This document shows, piece by piece, positions 1-12,458 of a stretch of 64,000 nucleotides of DNA. Within the stretch, counting starts at the first letter, position 1, and each line of letters starts with the position of its first letter. The notes beneath the pieces are model-generated. The model was not told where the DNA came from, made no database searches, and saw nothing but the letters and a program-made list of their open reading frames with translations. Made by a program: the position numbers and the translations under genes. The DNA is from Tetrahymena thermophila SB210 (taxonomy: Eukaryota > Ciliophora > Oligohymenophorea > Hymenostomatida > Tetrahymenidae). The stretch is from assembly GCF_000189635.1 (NCBI RefSeq), contig NW_002476365.1:434001-498000 (forward strand), written 5' to 3'.

Positions 1-25
1 TACAAATGAAAAGTTATAATTTTGA

Positions 26-679
26 GTATTATTTTTCATTTTAAAAATAGTTTCCTTTAAAAGCTGTAGATAACAATCTCATGTTCAATCAGCATTCACC
101 CTCAATAGATTATCTACAGCAGAGTTACTTAAAAAAAGCAATATCTAGCTATAGAGATTTTAATTCTTAAAAAACATGGAGAATTTCTACACAATATGAT
201 GAATAAAATGAAAGGGCAAACCCTTAAATGATACAATAGCAGTAATTAAAACAATAATAGGAAATTGTTAAATGGAATAGAATGCTAAAAAAAGTTAGTG
301 TAAATGGTTTAATGCAATCATCTAACTTACTTAAAAAAGGAAATTAATAAAGCAACTAAGGAAGCTTGACTTCAAGAGAATAAAAAAGAGTTTCGTTTAA
401 ATGAAAGAATATTAAAAAACTAAAATTGTGAAAAATAAATTTAAAATATTATTTATATTAGAAAAAGAAAGAAGTAAATTTATGAATGAATAAATAAATG
501 CAAAAATAAAAAATGGATGAATTAAAATTTTATATGAAATTTAATTACAAAAAATAAACAATTTATAAACAAATATATTTAATAAAAATATGGAGAGGAT
601 ATAGAATATGAAATAGTACAAATTAGATTTAAAAAAATATTTGTAAATGGATTGAATAAGTTAATCAATTTATCATTGA
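26..679 (+). pseudogene. Possible decayed coding region with clustered in-frame TGAs
   Basis: One plus-strand frame runs from 26 to 679 and is interrupted only by TGA, at 197, 200, 209, 518, 653 and 677; TAA and TAG are read as Gln. Between 212 and 517 it encodes about 100 residues rich in Lys, Ile and Gln, with alternating hydrophobic and basic residues (for example KPLNDTIAVIKTIIGN). I recognise no family. It could be a pseudogene, a gene with unrecognised introns, or chance openness, which is common when only one codon is a stop. The first in-frame ATG is at 176, just before the TGA cluster. Confidence 0.2.
63..120. repeat. Inverted repeat, 11-bp arms
   Basis: The arm gctgtagataa at 63-73 is the perfect reverse complement of ttatctacagc at 110-120, with a 36-base loop. 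The 12-mer tagattatctac overlapping the right arm recurs at 820-831. The function is unknown. Confidence 0.5.
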
Positions 680-816
680 TTGATTATTGATTGCTTGCTT
701 TCATCAGACGATTAAACATAAGACAAAAGTTTAGAATAATAATTCACTTAGTTGTCTTAGGATACTTTTACGGAGCTGAAAATAGCAGCTTCTTTCTCTT
801 AATTTAGATAATCCAA

Positions 817-833
817 TAGTAGATTATCTACTA
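817..833. repeat. Small perfect hairpin
   Basis: A 7-bp stem (tagtaga/tctacta) encloses a 3-base loop. About 30 bases upstream, agctg (774-778) pairs with cagct (786-790). Together they make a short stretch with more secondary structure than the surrounding AT-rich DNA. No RNA family is recognised. Confidence 0.35.
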
Positions 834-1468
834 GAAAAACTGTATATAATTATAATTATTATTCTATTATCATGTCTGTCTTATGTTTTTCTATCCAAAT
901 CAATTTTTGCGTCTTATAACAACTAAAATGAAATGCTTGGTTACATTAATTTTTTATTAAAATAAATTTATAATTATTTAGCATTATTGAATCCATTTGT
1001 ATGTATTTTGAATTAAAAATATAATTTTGATGGTTAATAGTGATTCACCTAAATACTTTCGATTTTTTATTAATTATCAATTACTACTAGTTTTCATTCC
1101 TCATATAACCATTAGTTCTTTTTATTAAATTTTAATATTACTTCCACTTTCATTCAGCTTGCTCCTAATATCTTAGTATAGTTTACAGAATAAGTTAGAA
1201 TAGATAAACTAAATTTTCCTTTATTTTTAATAAAGAAAAATTTCAAATGTACTGACTAATTGACTGACTTGGGGGCTGATCATTATTATATTAATTGAAA
1301 GAGGAAGGTAAAGCAAGAAAGTAAATTAATAAATTAAAGGCTTTTTTCATTCAAACATAGAAGGGAATACAAAAGAAGAATAGTAGTAGTGATTGATATT
1401 GTAATTATATCAAGAAGCAGTTTAAGTATTTTAGACTTCACTATTTAATTGTAATAAAGGTGTATTAA

Positions 1469-2185
1469 TCAATAAAAATTGTGATATTTTTCGGAGCTGT
1501 AGACACCGCCCATTTCAGTTCCGCTCTAAATGCAATAGTCTTCCATCAAGAGGTCGTTTTCTGGTCTAGGGAAAAGGAAATTTGGGCAGAAATTGGGAGG
1601 TGAGAAGGGAGGAATTTTATATTTTCTTAAACTATATCTGTAGAAACCAACAAAGAAAAAGAGGACACTAGCAGCAAGAACGAGGATGAATCCAAAAGAG
1701 AGGCCAAAATAGCTGGTTTCCTTGTTATCAGGAGTAGGAGAAATAACTTTTTCATCTTCTTTTTTTTCTTCTTCAGTTTCTTATTTGGTTTCTTTATTTT
1801 CTTCTTAAGGAATAACTTTAGGATCTTCTTAAGGAATAACCTTAGTATCTTCTTCCTTCTTTTCTTCTTTAACAGCTTCTTTGTTTTATTCATCAACCTT
1901 TTCTTCCTTAACTGGTTCTTTATTTTAATCACCATTATTTTGTTCTTGAGTTTCGCTTGCATTATTTTATTCTTTAACCTAATCTTTAGCATCAGTAGAA
2001 TTTGCTTCTTTAGTTTATTATTAAGTATTATCAGGAACAACAGGAGTGACTTCTTCTTTAATTTCTTCCTTTTAAGGAGCAATTTCAGTTTTTTAATTAA
2101 CTTCAGTGTCTTCTAAGAACCTAGTTGCATTAACGTTGGCTATGCAAAGCATGACCAACAAACTAACTAATAAAAGTTTATTCAT
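1469..2185 (-). CDS. Type I membrane protein with acidic Glu/Lys/Gln-rich lumenal domain
   Basis: This is a single exon of 238 codons starting at ATG 2185-2183 and ending at TGA 1471-1469. Residues 1-20 form a classic signal peptide (MNKLLLVSLLVMLCIANVNA). Residues 25-155 are low-complexity and rich in Glu, Lys and Gln, with a short repeat around VIPQE at 116-127. Residues 159-183 form one hydrophobic segment. A roughly 55-residue C-terminal tail rich in Pro and aromatic residues follows (FSPPNFCPNFLFPRP). The predicted topology is an extracytoplasmic acidic domain, one membrane span and a short cytoplasmic tail. No catalytic domain is visible and I do not recognise the family. A conventional reading frame inside it is only a shadow in another frame. 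Confidence 0.85.
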
Positions 2186-4241
2186 TTTGTCTTATGATTT
2201 TTCAAAGAGATTTTCAATTTTATTTTTTATTTAATTAATTAATTATTTATTTATTTTAGCTAATCCTGATATTTAACAATTAACTTTGATTAATTTTCTT
2301 AATAGAAAATTTATAAAAATTCACACTTTCATATAAAAAAATAAATACTCTATTTTCCATACTACTTCACATCATTTTTGATTGATATGCTAGCTTGCAC
2401 CTTTATTTTCAATCAATAGTTAATTCATTTTTTCTCAAAGAGCATACATACATATGCATAAATAAATAAATACATACTATCTATATTTTTGATTTATCTT
2501 TATTTTAGTGATATCTAACTTTAAATTTTTCTAATTTTTTCTTTGAATGTATGTACTTACAAGATAATAACCTCAATTTAAGTTAAAATAAAATAAATTG
2601 AAAGAAAAAGATAAAAGTAAGTAATACTTCATATAAGATAGTTCTATCACTCACAATCTAATTAAAATCTATATCTCTTAGTCAATCTCTAGTTTTCACT
2701 TAGCCCTTAACAATTAATATCTATTAAATACCTATTAACTATAATTTAATAAATCTATTTCATTATTTTCTCTTTAAATCTATATTTATTTTCAAGCTCT
2801 ATTTTACAATAGACAATTTCTTCATATTATCTTCAATACTTTCGCCTTAAAATAAGATCATTCCTTCAAATTTTTTTTTAATTCAGTTTCAGATGACTGT
2901 TTCTGTAAATATTTTTAACTTTTTTATTTTTCAAAAATTCTTCCTTACTCCTTTTTTTACTTTTTATTTTAATAGATAGATAAATTTGAATGTTTCTATT
3001 TGGTATTGGTTTTGGATAAATAAACAATAATTTTTATATCATTCATAATGACAAACAATTTAAATATTATTTTCTATTAATTTTTTAAACTAAAAAAATA
3101 CATTTTCTATTATTTCAGTAATTCGAAGAATATATTTAATCTAAAATGAAGGTTTTGTGTAAATTCATAAATATTTTTATTTTAAGAATATTCTAAAGTG
3201 TATCCAGCTCTCAATATAATCATGCTAATTATGAAAAATTAAAAAAAAATAAATAAATTTTTAATATTACACAAATATCCAAATCTAAATAAATATACTT
3301 ATCTTAATTATTAATAATTTATTTTTCATTTTTCTAAAGCTCTTAAAATTTATAAATCTTAGCTAAATAACTGAAGCAATTAGCTTTTAGTTAGATCTTT
3401 ATTAGTCATTTAAATTAATTTAAGTAATTATAAAAATCATTATTTCTTTGTTAAGAAGTCACTAATCATTGATTTAATTTAAAAATCTTTGATTAAAGTA
3501 GAATTATATGATTGCTGCTATTAAAATTTGAATAATTTTTTAATCTCAAAATATAAAAGTTGAAATAATGTTTTTATATTATAATTTGTTATTTTATAAA
3601 CGAAAATTTGTAATAGACAATTACAAAAATCGAGTATTTCAAATTATATAATATTGATTTTTATTAAACTTTTGATAAACATTCAATGTATAAATCAGGC
3701 TAACACATTTATTATTAAATCCTTTAATTCACTAAATTGATCAAAAATATTTCCCTTTATTAATTAGTACTTTTTTATGAAATAAGAAGAATAAAATTAA
3801 GTATATTAAATTCTTTAAAGTCTAAAATATAAACAACTTTATTTTCATTACTTAATTCTCTTGATCAATTTATTAGGATAGCAACTTTTAATTTAGGTTA
3901 ATCTTTATATTCAAAAAAATGAAAAGTATTATTTTCTTTCAATAAAAATTTTTATTTTATTAAAGTATGATTATATGTATTAAAAAATTAATACAATTAT
4001 TTATAATATCTTTGAAATATTCATTTGATGTCTATAGAGATACAAAGAGATTAATATCAAAGTTTACAAGTATAAAAAGTTTATAAAGGAATTACAAAAT
4101 TAAGTTCATTTTATACACAATTAATATAAGGTAATGTAATTAATTATAACTATATTTTTATTATTTAACCATTTTAAGTTTTGAAACTTTTTGTGTAATT
4201 AAATTTATTTATTTATTATTCACTTACTCTCATTTAATTAA
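2186..4241. other. Intergenic AT-rich region
   Basis: This lies between two minus-strand genes. It contains homopolymer-rich DNA and short tgattga or attaatta runs. No coding frame with convincing composition, RNA gene or substantial repeat was seen. Confidence 0.6.
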
Positions 4242-6119
4242 TCAGTTTTTTGTTACATATTTTGGCATTTTCAGACATACATTTTGTTATTAGATTAGAT
4301 TTTAGTCAGGATGAGGTCTTCTTGCATTTTTATTGAAAGTTATTTTTTATACACTAGGCTGAGTAGCTGAATCTTAGCTGTTTTAAGATTGAGAATTTAG
4401 TTATGATTTGACTGCATCATTAATATTTCCAATTATTGTTTGATCCAAATCTATGTTTGTCTTTTAGATAGTTTATTAGTAGTTAAGTTAGTTAGTTGAT
4501 TAGGCATTGTTCTCTTATATTTAGTTTTTGATTAAGTTACATTCTGTTTAATTGTTTGCTTGTATTATATTTTTGTTTTTATTGTCACTGTTATTTTACT
4601 ATATTGGTTGTAGATTAAAGAAATTTAGCTTTTATCTAGCTTGTGATAAGGATTGCAGACGAAAATCAGCTGTGAATCTTTTCTTTTTATCTGGACTGCT
4701 TTCTATTGTTAATTTAGAATCACTATTTGGGTGACTATGTCTTTCTTTACTGCAAGAAGTGCATTTATCTTTGATTCTAGATTCACTTAATTTATATCCA
4801 CTACTATTGCTAGAATTAAAAATTTTAGTATTAATAGGAGAATTTACATTTTTAGGGTTTTCTTAGTTAAATAAGAAATTTTATTGGCTTTTTTGTGGGC
4901 TTTCATAAGAGAAAAGACTTGAGTTAATTTAAGATTGTTCTTTAATTAGCTTTTTGTTACTCAAAGAATTTTTATAATCAGAGTTTGATGTTCTAATTCT
5001 ACCGCGAAGTAGGCTGCTATTTTATGAGAATGCAGAACAGTTTGAGTTAGTTAAATTAGAATTAGTCTGTTTTTATTTAGCAAAAGAAAATATATCTTCA
5101 TGTATATAATCACCATTTAATTTTTAGTTTTTTTTAAGACCACTATTCTAGCTATTCTGCTGGTTGCTTAATTATTTTATCTAGTTTATTTAATCTTATG
5201 TGTACAATATAGTTTTCATCTCTTCTAAATTCTAATTATTTGGTTGGTCGACAGAGACTATCATATCTCTTTCTGGTGAATCGCTATTTATTTCCCTCTT
5301 TGATCCGAATGAGAATTTCAAGTGATGATCATTTTTTTAGATAAAGTTATTTTAGCTATTCAATTTTTGTTTATCAATAAAGACTGTATTTTATTTTTGC
5401 TACTGGTCATCATCATCAGCTTTATATTTCTATTAAAATTAGCTGTATAATCTTGTGCTCATTTGATTGATATCTTGTTCAGTCATTTTATTATTTCTCT
5501 CATTTTTATTTTATTTTTCATCAGAAAAAATATTTTACTAAGGGCTTAGTCCAGCTAAGTCAGTATAAAATTTTAATTTGTCCTTTACTTTTACAGTATT
5601 TAAGATTTCACTTTTATCAGTAAAATGAGGATTTGGAATATTTTAAAATGAATTAGAATTAGTAGAGCTGTTATTTTCTATAGGAAAATTATGAGTGTCC
5701 CTTTGAGTATCAGCATTCATAAGTCTCAATTTTTCATTTAAATTCTGAATTTCTTGCTCTTTTTCTGCTAGCTTTTCTTAAAGTTTATCAACCAGTTCTA
5801 TCTTGCTAAAGAAGTATTCATTAATCTTGCTCTCAAATTCTTTTTTCCTTTTACTGATAATATTTCTTCCATCAGATATTATTTGCACAACTTGAATTTA
5901 ATTTAAGATAAATGCTATTTTTATTTTTCCTTTACAAGATTTACAGCAAAAGTTTTTCTTACTTTGTAACGATCTAAAGCATGTTTCATGGATCATATGT
6001 CCACACTCATTCATAACAATACATTCTTTTACAGCCTAAAGAGTTTGATGGCACTCCTAACATACCTCTTATTTATTACAAAGCCTATCTATTAAGGCAT
6101 ATCCTTGGTTTAATATCAT
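4242..6119 (-). CDS. RING-H2 zinc-finger protein with long Gln/Asn/Ser-rich tail (putative E3 ubiquitin ligase)
   Basis: This is an open frame of 625 codons from ATG 6119-6117 to TGA 4244-4242. A RING-H2-type zinc ligand series lies at the N-terminus: C20-x2-C23, C39-x-H41-x2-H44-x2-C47 and C59-x2-C62. RING domains typically recruit E2 enzymes for ubiquitin transfer, so an E3 ligase role is inferred from the family. A coiled-coil-like helix follows (about residues 92-135, KLQEKLAEKEQEIQNLNEKL). The remaining 480 or so residues are low-complexity and rich in Asn, Gln, Ser and Lys. The start is uncertain: the same frame stays open upstream to about 6329 with clearly coding-like sequence but no ATG. 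The true first exon therefore probably lies further upstream behind an intron, possibly ending at the ttctag acceptor near 6307. Confidence 0.8.
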
Positions 6120-6329
6120 CTGCTTTATTATTTGTTTAGCTATTGCTTCTATTAGTTATTTGTAATAAGAGCCTATAAAAAGTATATATTACCCTTTTTG
6201 AGCTTTTAAGAGTAACTCTTTAAGATTTTATGAAAATAAAGAAATTAAGATTGTTTCCAAAATCTTACTTAACCTTCTGATAAATTTGTTTATACAGATT
6301 AAGCCGCTAGAAAAATTTTTGGCTGTATT

Positions 6330-7731
6330 TCAGAGTTTTTTGAAAAAACAAGAAAGTTTAAAAGATTTTGTGTTGTGTGAGTGATAAAATTTTTATGAAT
6401 TTTTCACAAAATTTTATTAATCAGTTTTCAAATTTAATTTGCAAACACAACGAATCTAATTATTTTCCGCTAAGATTTCTAAGACATTCGCAAACACACA
6501 CTCGCACATACACATTTTCTTATCGATAGATTTAGTGCATTTTTAATTAATTTAATAAACGAATCTAATAAGAAAAATATTATAAAATATTAAAAATATA
6601 TTGTTAAATTTTTATTTTTAAATAATTTCTATTTTATTATTTAAATCTAATAAATTTTCACATTGAACTAAACAAATATTTAACAATTTTTTTTTTTTAA
6701 ATTTTAAATTGAATATTTTATTAAATTAATTAAATAATGGTTTTAAAATAAAATAATTTCAAATAACTTACTATTCAAAATTAAAAAATAATTTTTTATA
6801 AAAATAAAATACTAAAATTAATTTATTTAAAATGCTTCAAAAATTAAAATAAATTAAAATTAAAAATTAAATATAAAATAAAATTTATTTTTTGAATTAT
6901 ATACAAATTTTAATTTATAACTTAAAAAAAGATTTGATAAATCGATAAAAAAATAATATTTTTATAAAATTAAAATTTTAACCAACAATCCTTCATGTTA
7001 AATAACTGGTAGCAATTGTATGTATTTTTTAATATGCTAGATAAATTTAAAATAAATTTCAAACTAATCTCACAACCCCTTAATTTTAATAATTTTATCA
7101 AAGAAAGCCCTTTAAATATTAAGATTTCTAAGAAATGAGAAAATGCACTCACAATCATCTCAATATAAATTTAGGGCGTTTTTCACTAAATTAGTAAATT
7201 AAATGAAAAAAATATTTTAAAATTATTCTAATTAAAATTAAATGAAAAATAAAATATATTTTATTGAGTTATTAACTGTACAAATTTATTATTAAAAAGA
7301 AGTTAAAATAAATCTATAAAAAATTAATTATTTATGAATATTAAATCAAAATGATGAAACCTATAAATCTTAATTTAAAGAAAGAAAATCCTTTAAATAA
7401 TAAAAATATACAAATATAGCTAATTGTTTAAGCAAATTAAAATAGATTGTAGAATAGAAAAAAAAAAGTTAATGGAATGATAATATTCTAAGTTAAAAAA
7501 TATTTAAATTAATTATAAATAAATAGATTTATGTATTTATTCATGCATTTAATTATAGTTTTAAGCTCGATTAAGTATTTTTTTTATAATCAATTAAATG
7601 TAATTATTTTATATAAAAATTATAAAATATAATTGATACTGTCTCTAATTAAATCAAATTTAATTATTTACTAAATTAATATTTATTACTGATTAAGAGA
7701 ATAAATACGAAAGGCTTTATAATATTGTTAA
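6330..7731. other. Intergenic AT-rich region between divergent genes
   Basis: This separates the 5' ends of the RING gene (minus) and the helical-repeat gene (plus), so promoters for both should lie here. The most proximal part near 6420-6540 is less AT-rich, with a GT/CA-rich patch (gcaaacacacactcgcacatacac). It may include the missing 5' exon of the RING gene. No other coding signal was seen. Confidence 0.5.
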
Positions 7732-9147
7732 ATGGAAGAGTAAGAATACCCATAGTTGAAACCTGAGGATATAGATTAGTTTATTTTTAGAGTTTTAAAT
7801 AAATAGCTTGATAGCTTTTAGTATCTAAAAATGCTTGAAGGCTTTATTTATTAATTTGATAGTGAGATGAGGCCACCTCTTGATTACATTGCTGAAAAAG
7901 ACTTTGAATTTGTTCTGCTTCTATAAAATTAGCTATCAATAATTGAAATTTTAACAGAATATAAAATCCTTATAGTGAATGTTCTCTGCAATATTTTTTC
8001 ATTAAGTCCTTTTGCAGCAGAGTTTTTTTGCTAAAATGGAGGAATTTCCCAATTAAATTAATTATGCGAAAAATTATTGCAAACAGATTTTGACAAAGCA
8101 AATTTTCGTCGCTTAAGTGATATAGTTTTAGCTTGTATTGGGATATGTCTAGAATATTAGCCTGAAATGAGTTTAATTTCATTTTAGAGCAACAGTTGGA
8201 TATTTTAACTTTTTAATATTTACTAAAAACCAGCTTAATACAGAAGTTTAGCTAACTATATATCTCTTCTTATTTCAAATTCTCCTTAGGATTAAAGTAG
8301 AGTAATCACACCCTAAATTAGTTAAATATTTGTTAATTTACTAAACTTTTATGATCCTATAATATACGCCTTTATTCTAAAAACACTTAAAAACATCAAA
8401 GATAAAGAAACACTATTGTTTTTGGTAAAGCAAAACATTATTTTGATTCTCTCTAATTATCTTATATCTATCTAAACGTAAAGACCTAGAGACCGTTCTC
8501 TTATTTTATAATTTCTTTTTGTTCTATCAACTCACTCAGAAATTCTCCCTTACTTTTCATAAGCATAGTTTTCAGCTGATAAAGTTATGAAACTCACTTT
8601 TTTTTTCCAATCAAGTAATGTAATCGTCCCCAGAAATTCAAGCAGCTCTCAAATAAATAAGAAAGATGATGACTCTAACAGTATTATTCTTTTACTAGGG
8701 ATTGTTTAGAACCTTATAAAATAAGAGTTTAATTAAGAATTTTTTACTGTTTTGAATCAAATAACATAAATTTAATGTAGAAATTTTTCAGTTATTGAAA
8801 GTGTATTGAGCTTAATCAAAAGCCTACTTGAAGATAAAAGCTAGAGTAATGCTCTACTTATCTTTAATTTTTTAAAACAGATTCTTCTAAGCAATATCTA
8901 AACTAAAGTATATCTACAGAACAATGTAAAATTTAAATAAAATATTTTATCAATAATTTCCTCACTTGCAAACTATGATCCAAGTAATAATGAACTGTAA
9001 GTTTGGTATTAAGAAATATCGAGCATTTAGCAAGAATTTCCACCATAATCAGAAGATATGGAAAATGATGAAATTGATAATTTAGCAGATATACTAGCAA
9101 ATATGGATTTAACAGAAAATGATTTTAATAAAACAAAAATGAAATGA
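7732..9147 (+). CDS. Helical-repeat-like (ARM/HEAT-type?) protein of unknown function
   Basis: This is a single exon of 471 codons, ATG 7732 to TGA 9145-9147, with many in-frame TAA/TAG as Gln. The protein has no signal peptide or membrane span. From about residue 50 to 430 it consists of successive amphipathic leucine/isoleucine-rich helices (for example LNFYDPIIYAFILKTLKNI and VIESVLSLIKSLLEDK), as expected of an ARM/HEAT-type alpha solenoid. The last 40 residues are acidic (SEDMENDEIDNLADILANMD). The repeat assignment rests on periodicity only and no specific family is recognised. It is likely a cytosolic or nuclear scaffold. Confidence 0.8.
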
Positions 9148-11144
9148 ATAAGTAATTACTTTGATAATCAAATAAACCTATTTTTATTCAATTGTAAAAA
9201 AATAATAAAAAGTGTTTCTTTTTTGTGTGAAAGTAGTAGTAATAAATAAACATATTTTATTTTTTAAACTTAGTGTTAAAGCATTAAAAAAAGTGTAAAT
9301 TGGTAAATTGAGAAATATTTTATAATATAAAAGGAAGGAGGCAGTAAAAATGTTAAATTAATAAAAGAAAAGAAATCTAATATTAAAATAAGCAATTTAA
9401 TACATTAAATTAAGAACCTAAACAAATTAAAAAAAAAGATGTTAATTCTCATTTATTCTTTTAACTAATAACATTAATAAGTTAATAAGATTACAGATAA
9501 AATATTAAGAATTTTGTTTATAAAATTTTCATATAAAATATTAAGAGATTTTATTTATTTAATATGCTTATTGTATAAAAAAGTTTGATAATTCGTTGTT
9601 ATTTTGAATATTTATTTATTCTAGATTAAGATTTTATATAAAATAATATTAAAAGTGTATGAAATAAATTTAAATAATAAATTGTGAGCTTTGTTTGTTT
9701 TAGTTACTTTTATTTTAATTAATTTGTAATTTTTATTTTTAATTGGATAATAATTTTTTTTGTAATGTATTTCCTAATTTTTTAACACTTTAAGCAGGGG
9801 TATACACCAGTGCAGGGAAGTGATTTAATTCAAAAATTTACAAAAAAAAACTAAATTTACACACCGACAGATAAATAGACAAATTATATTTAAAATTAAA
9901 TTAAAATAAATTTATTTTTTAATTATAAATTTTTTATAATTTATTTATTATGTTTATAAGGAAATTCTTAGAAAATAAAGAAGGTTTTTCTTTTCATATA
10001 GATTTGAATGAAATATGAACATAAACTTTCTTTTTGTGTTTCAATTTGAAAAATTTAATTAAATTTTATTAATTAAAAAAATATATAATTATTTTGCAAA
10101 AAAAAATAAAATACTCTGCTTAACTTAAAAGCAAATGTATATCAGATTTAAAAAAAAAAACATTTAGAACACCATTTAATGATTTTTTATATAATTATTT
10201 TAAAATCTTAAACAGAAATATTTTATTTAAGTTAAAATTTGTTTAACTATTACAATATATTTAGTAAAAATATTGATTATCTATTCAAATAAATAATTAA
10301 TCTAATTATTTATAGATTTAGATATTTATTTATAATTCATATTTTACTTTATAAACAAATTGTTGAATTATATATTTTTAGTAATTAGTTTTATAGTTAT
10401 AAAATTTTATTATAATTTCTTTATCAATTTTGGTCAAAATAGTCTAATTTTATATTTTTAAAAATTTAATAAAGATTATTTAAATAGATAGCTATTAAAT
10501 CAAACAAATTATTAAAATTTAATTTGATTTTACTTCTTTACTTGAATAGATTTTATAGAAATTTTATTTAATAAAAAGAAAACTTCAATTTTAATTTGAA
10601 AATTTCAAAGATTTATCTATGTTTTTTGATTTTAGTTTATTTTTTATTAAAAATTGATAAACAAACAAAATACAATATTTATTTTTAGAATTCCATATAA
10701 AAATATTTTGAATATTGTAAGCATTAACTTTAAATAAATAATTTATAAATCATTTATAATAAGATTCTTGAACAAAAATCTATTTATTAATTATAGGTTT
10801 ATGAATATTATTGAATTTGTTAAAAATAATTAGAGATATTTAGTTAAATGATATATCCTTTCTAGGAAAAGAATGATTGCATATGTAAAATGAACCAGAT
10901 TAGAAACAAATACTTATGTATGGATACACACTTTAAAATAAGTTGAATTCTTAATAAGCAATTTTAGTTTAAAATAATAATTAATCTAACGAATCCAACA
11001 TTCTGTTGTAATTCTTTTGAATGACTTAATTTTGCTATTATTAATTACAACAGATGATTAGAAATATAAACTAAATCTTATTTTTCAATGAAATATCCAG
11101 TTGTTTGTTTTGCTATTGGTTGATTTATGCGAAAAGATCATTTC
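9148..11144. other. Intergenic AT-rich region
   Basis: No gene was seen. One conspicuously GC-rich island occurs at 9794-9826 (gcaggggtatacaccagtgc and following bases). It is bracketed by the complementary pentamers cactt and aagtg and could form a short hairpin. The rest is AT-rich with no clear repeat structure. Confidence 0.5.
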
Positions 11145-12458
11145 TCAAAGACCAAGTTGTTAGAATTGAGGAACAGGTCTAGCATAAGGAGAACCAACGA
11201 AATGTTCGGGGAAAAACTTCTTTTGAATACCATAGGCGGCATTTAATTCGACACAGGTCTTGAAGTAGTATTAAGCATCCTATTTTGATATAAATTAATT
11301 AGTTAATTATTTATTTATTTCTTAAATTAATTTTATATTTTTTATGTTTTATTCGCAAATAATAAGCAAGCAATAGTTTATTTATTGGTAGGCATGCTAA
11401 ATAAATATATTAATATCTCTTTCAAACTACAAAACAATATCTTTGCTTTTTATTATTTTTTGGTATTTCTACAGATATGAATTTATAACTTTCATTTAAA
11501 GACCCAAAATTTAGCTAATTCTATTATGTTTTTTTGTTTATATTAGAGGATTTAACAATAGTTATTCATGTATTTTGCATTTTGCCAAATCTTTTTTTAT
11601 TCTAGATTAAATCTTTTGAATATTTAAGAATTGCAGGATTGATTTTTTCAAAGCTATTTATCTAATGTTGATAAGAATATTCACAAAATAAGTTATTTTA
11701 AGCTTGCATGCTTAAACTATTTGCTAATTTTCTAATTAATTTAAATGTAATGCTAATCTTGTTCTTGGTTATTGTTTAAAATCATTCATTTTTATTGTAT
11801 GTAAATTATTACGAGGCATTCTGGTCTGTAGAAGTCCTTGAATAAGCCATATTAATTCATGCAATGAATAGTCATTCTTTCATATAAGTGACAAGCAATC
11901 AATTAGTGAGCCTATATTTTAAATAATAATAATTTTTAAAGAGACCAAAGTATTAACTTATATCATCTTCTATATATTTTGAGTTCTGATATTATGAAAT
12001 TATGTTGATTTATACCTTGTATTCAACGAAATCGAACTTGAGTTCAGCCAATTTACCAAGGTGGTTAACAGGTAAAGTCTTAAGGTTAGCCTTGTTTCTG
12101 TATTAATATTCTATTAATTTAAAAAATGATTGATAAAACTCTTAATTTGAAATATCTATTTTTATTGGCTTTGAAATATATTTTTTTATTATATTATGCT
12201 AAAAACTATTTTAGATTTTCAACATGATTATCGATTAATTGATTGCTCATAATATCTGCAGCAAATTATCCAAAAATGATTTGATTTAGAGAAAAGTACT
12301 CAACTAAAATTATTCAACCAATTAAAACCTATTTATACGCTTTTTCCTTTTATTTACATGTCTGATAATTGCTGTATTTTTATTTGCCTATTTGGCGTTC
12401 AATAAATTAATTTTAATCTATTACCAGAAGCTTCCCAAGTTTCAGCAAAGATAGTCAT
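11145..12458 (-). CDS. Small conserved-looking 95-aa protein, four exons including a 24-nt microexon; CX9C motif
   Basis: In transcription order the exons are 12458-12425, 12110-12016, 11836-11813 and 11279-11145. All have GTA-type donors and AG acceptors, and the joined frame is 95 codons plus TGA. The 24-base third exon encodes DFYRPECL. Without it frame is also kept, but the sequence reads far better with it. The Cys in that microexon and a Cys in the last exon form C-x9-C (CLDAQYYFKTC), a spacing known from CHCH-type mitochondrial intermembrane-space proteins, although only one such motif is present. Codons are GC-richer than in neighbouring genes (ACC, GCC, AAG, TTC), suggesting high expression. 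No membrane span is obvious. I do not recognise the family; a small mitochondrial complex subunit is an inference. Introns are 314, 179 and 533 nt, long for this window. Confidence 0.75.

Larger units (their letters stand above)
1..1468. other. AT-rich stretch without a confident gene
   Basis: No complete gene was found. The stretch holds a coding-like but broken frame (26-679), an 11-bp inverted repeat (63-120) and two small hairpins (774-790 and 817-833). The stretch from about 700 to 840 is less AT-rich than its surroundings and can be read in more than one minus-strand frame for 25-40 codons. It might be an exon remnant or a non-coding RNA, but the sequence alone does not decide. Confidence 0.5.

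Noticed and set aside
1627..2082. Lys/Leu-rich 151-residue minus-strand frame
   Set aside because: It is an out-of-frame shadow of the 238-residue membrane protein, which has a signal peptide and TM segment in the correct frame.
6970..7158. 62-residue minus-strand frame in the spacer
   Set aside because: It is short, lies in AT-rich spacer DNA, and has no signal, domain or supporting upstream context.
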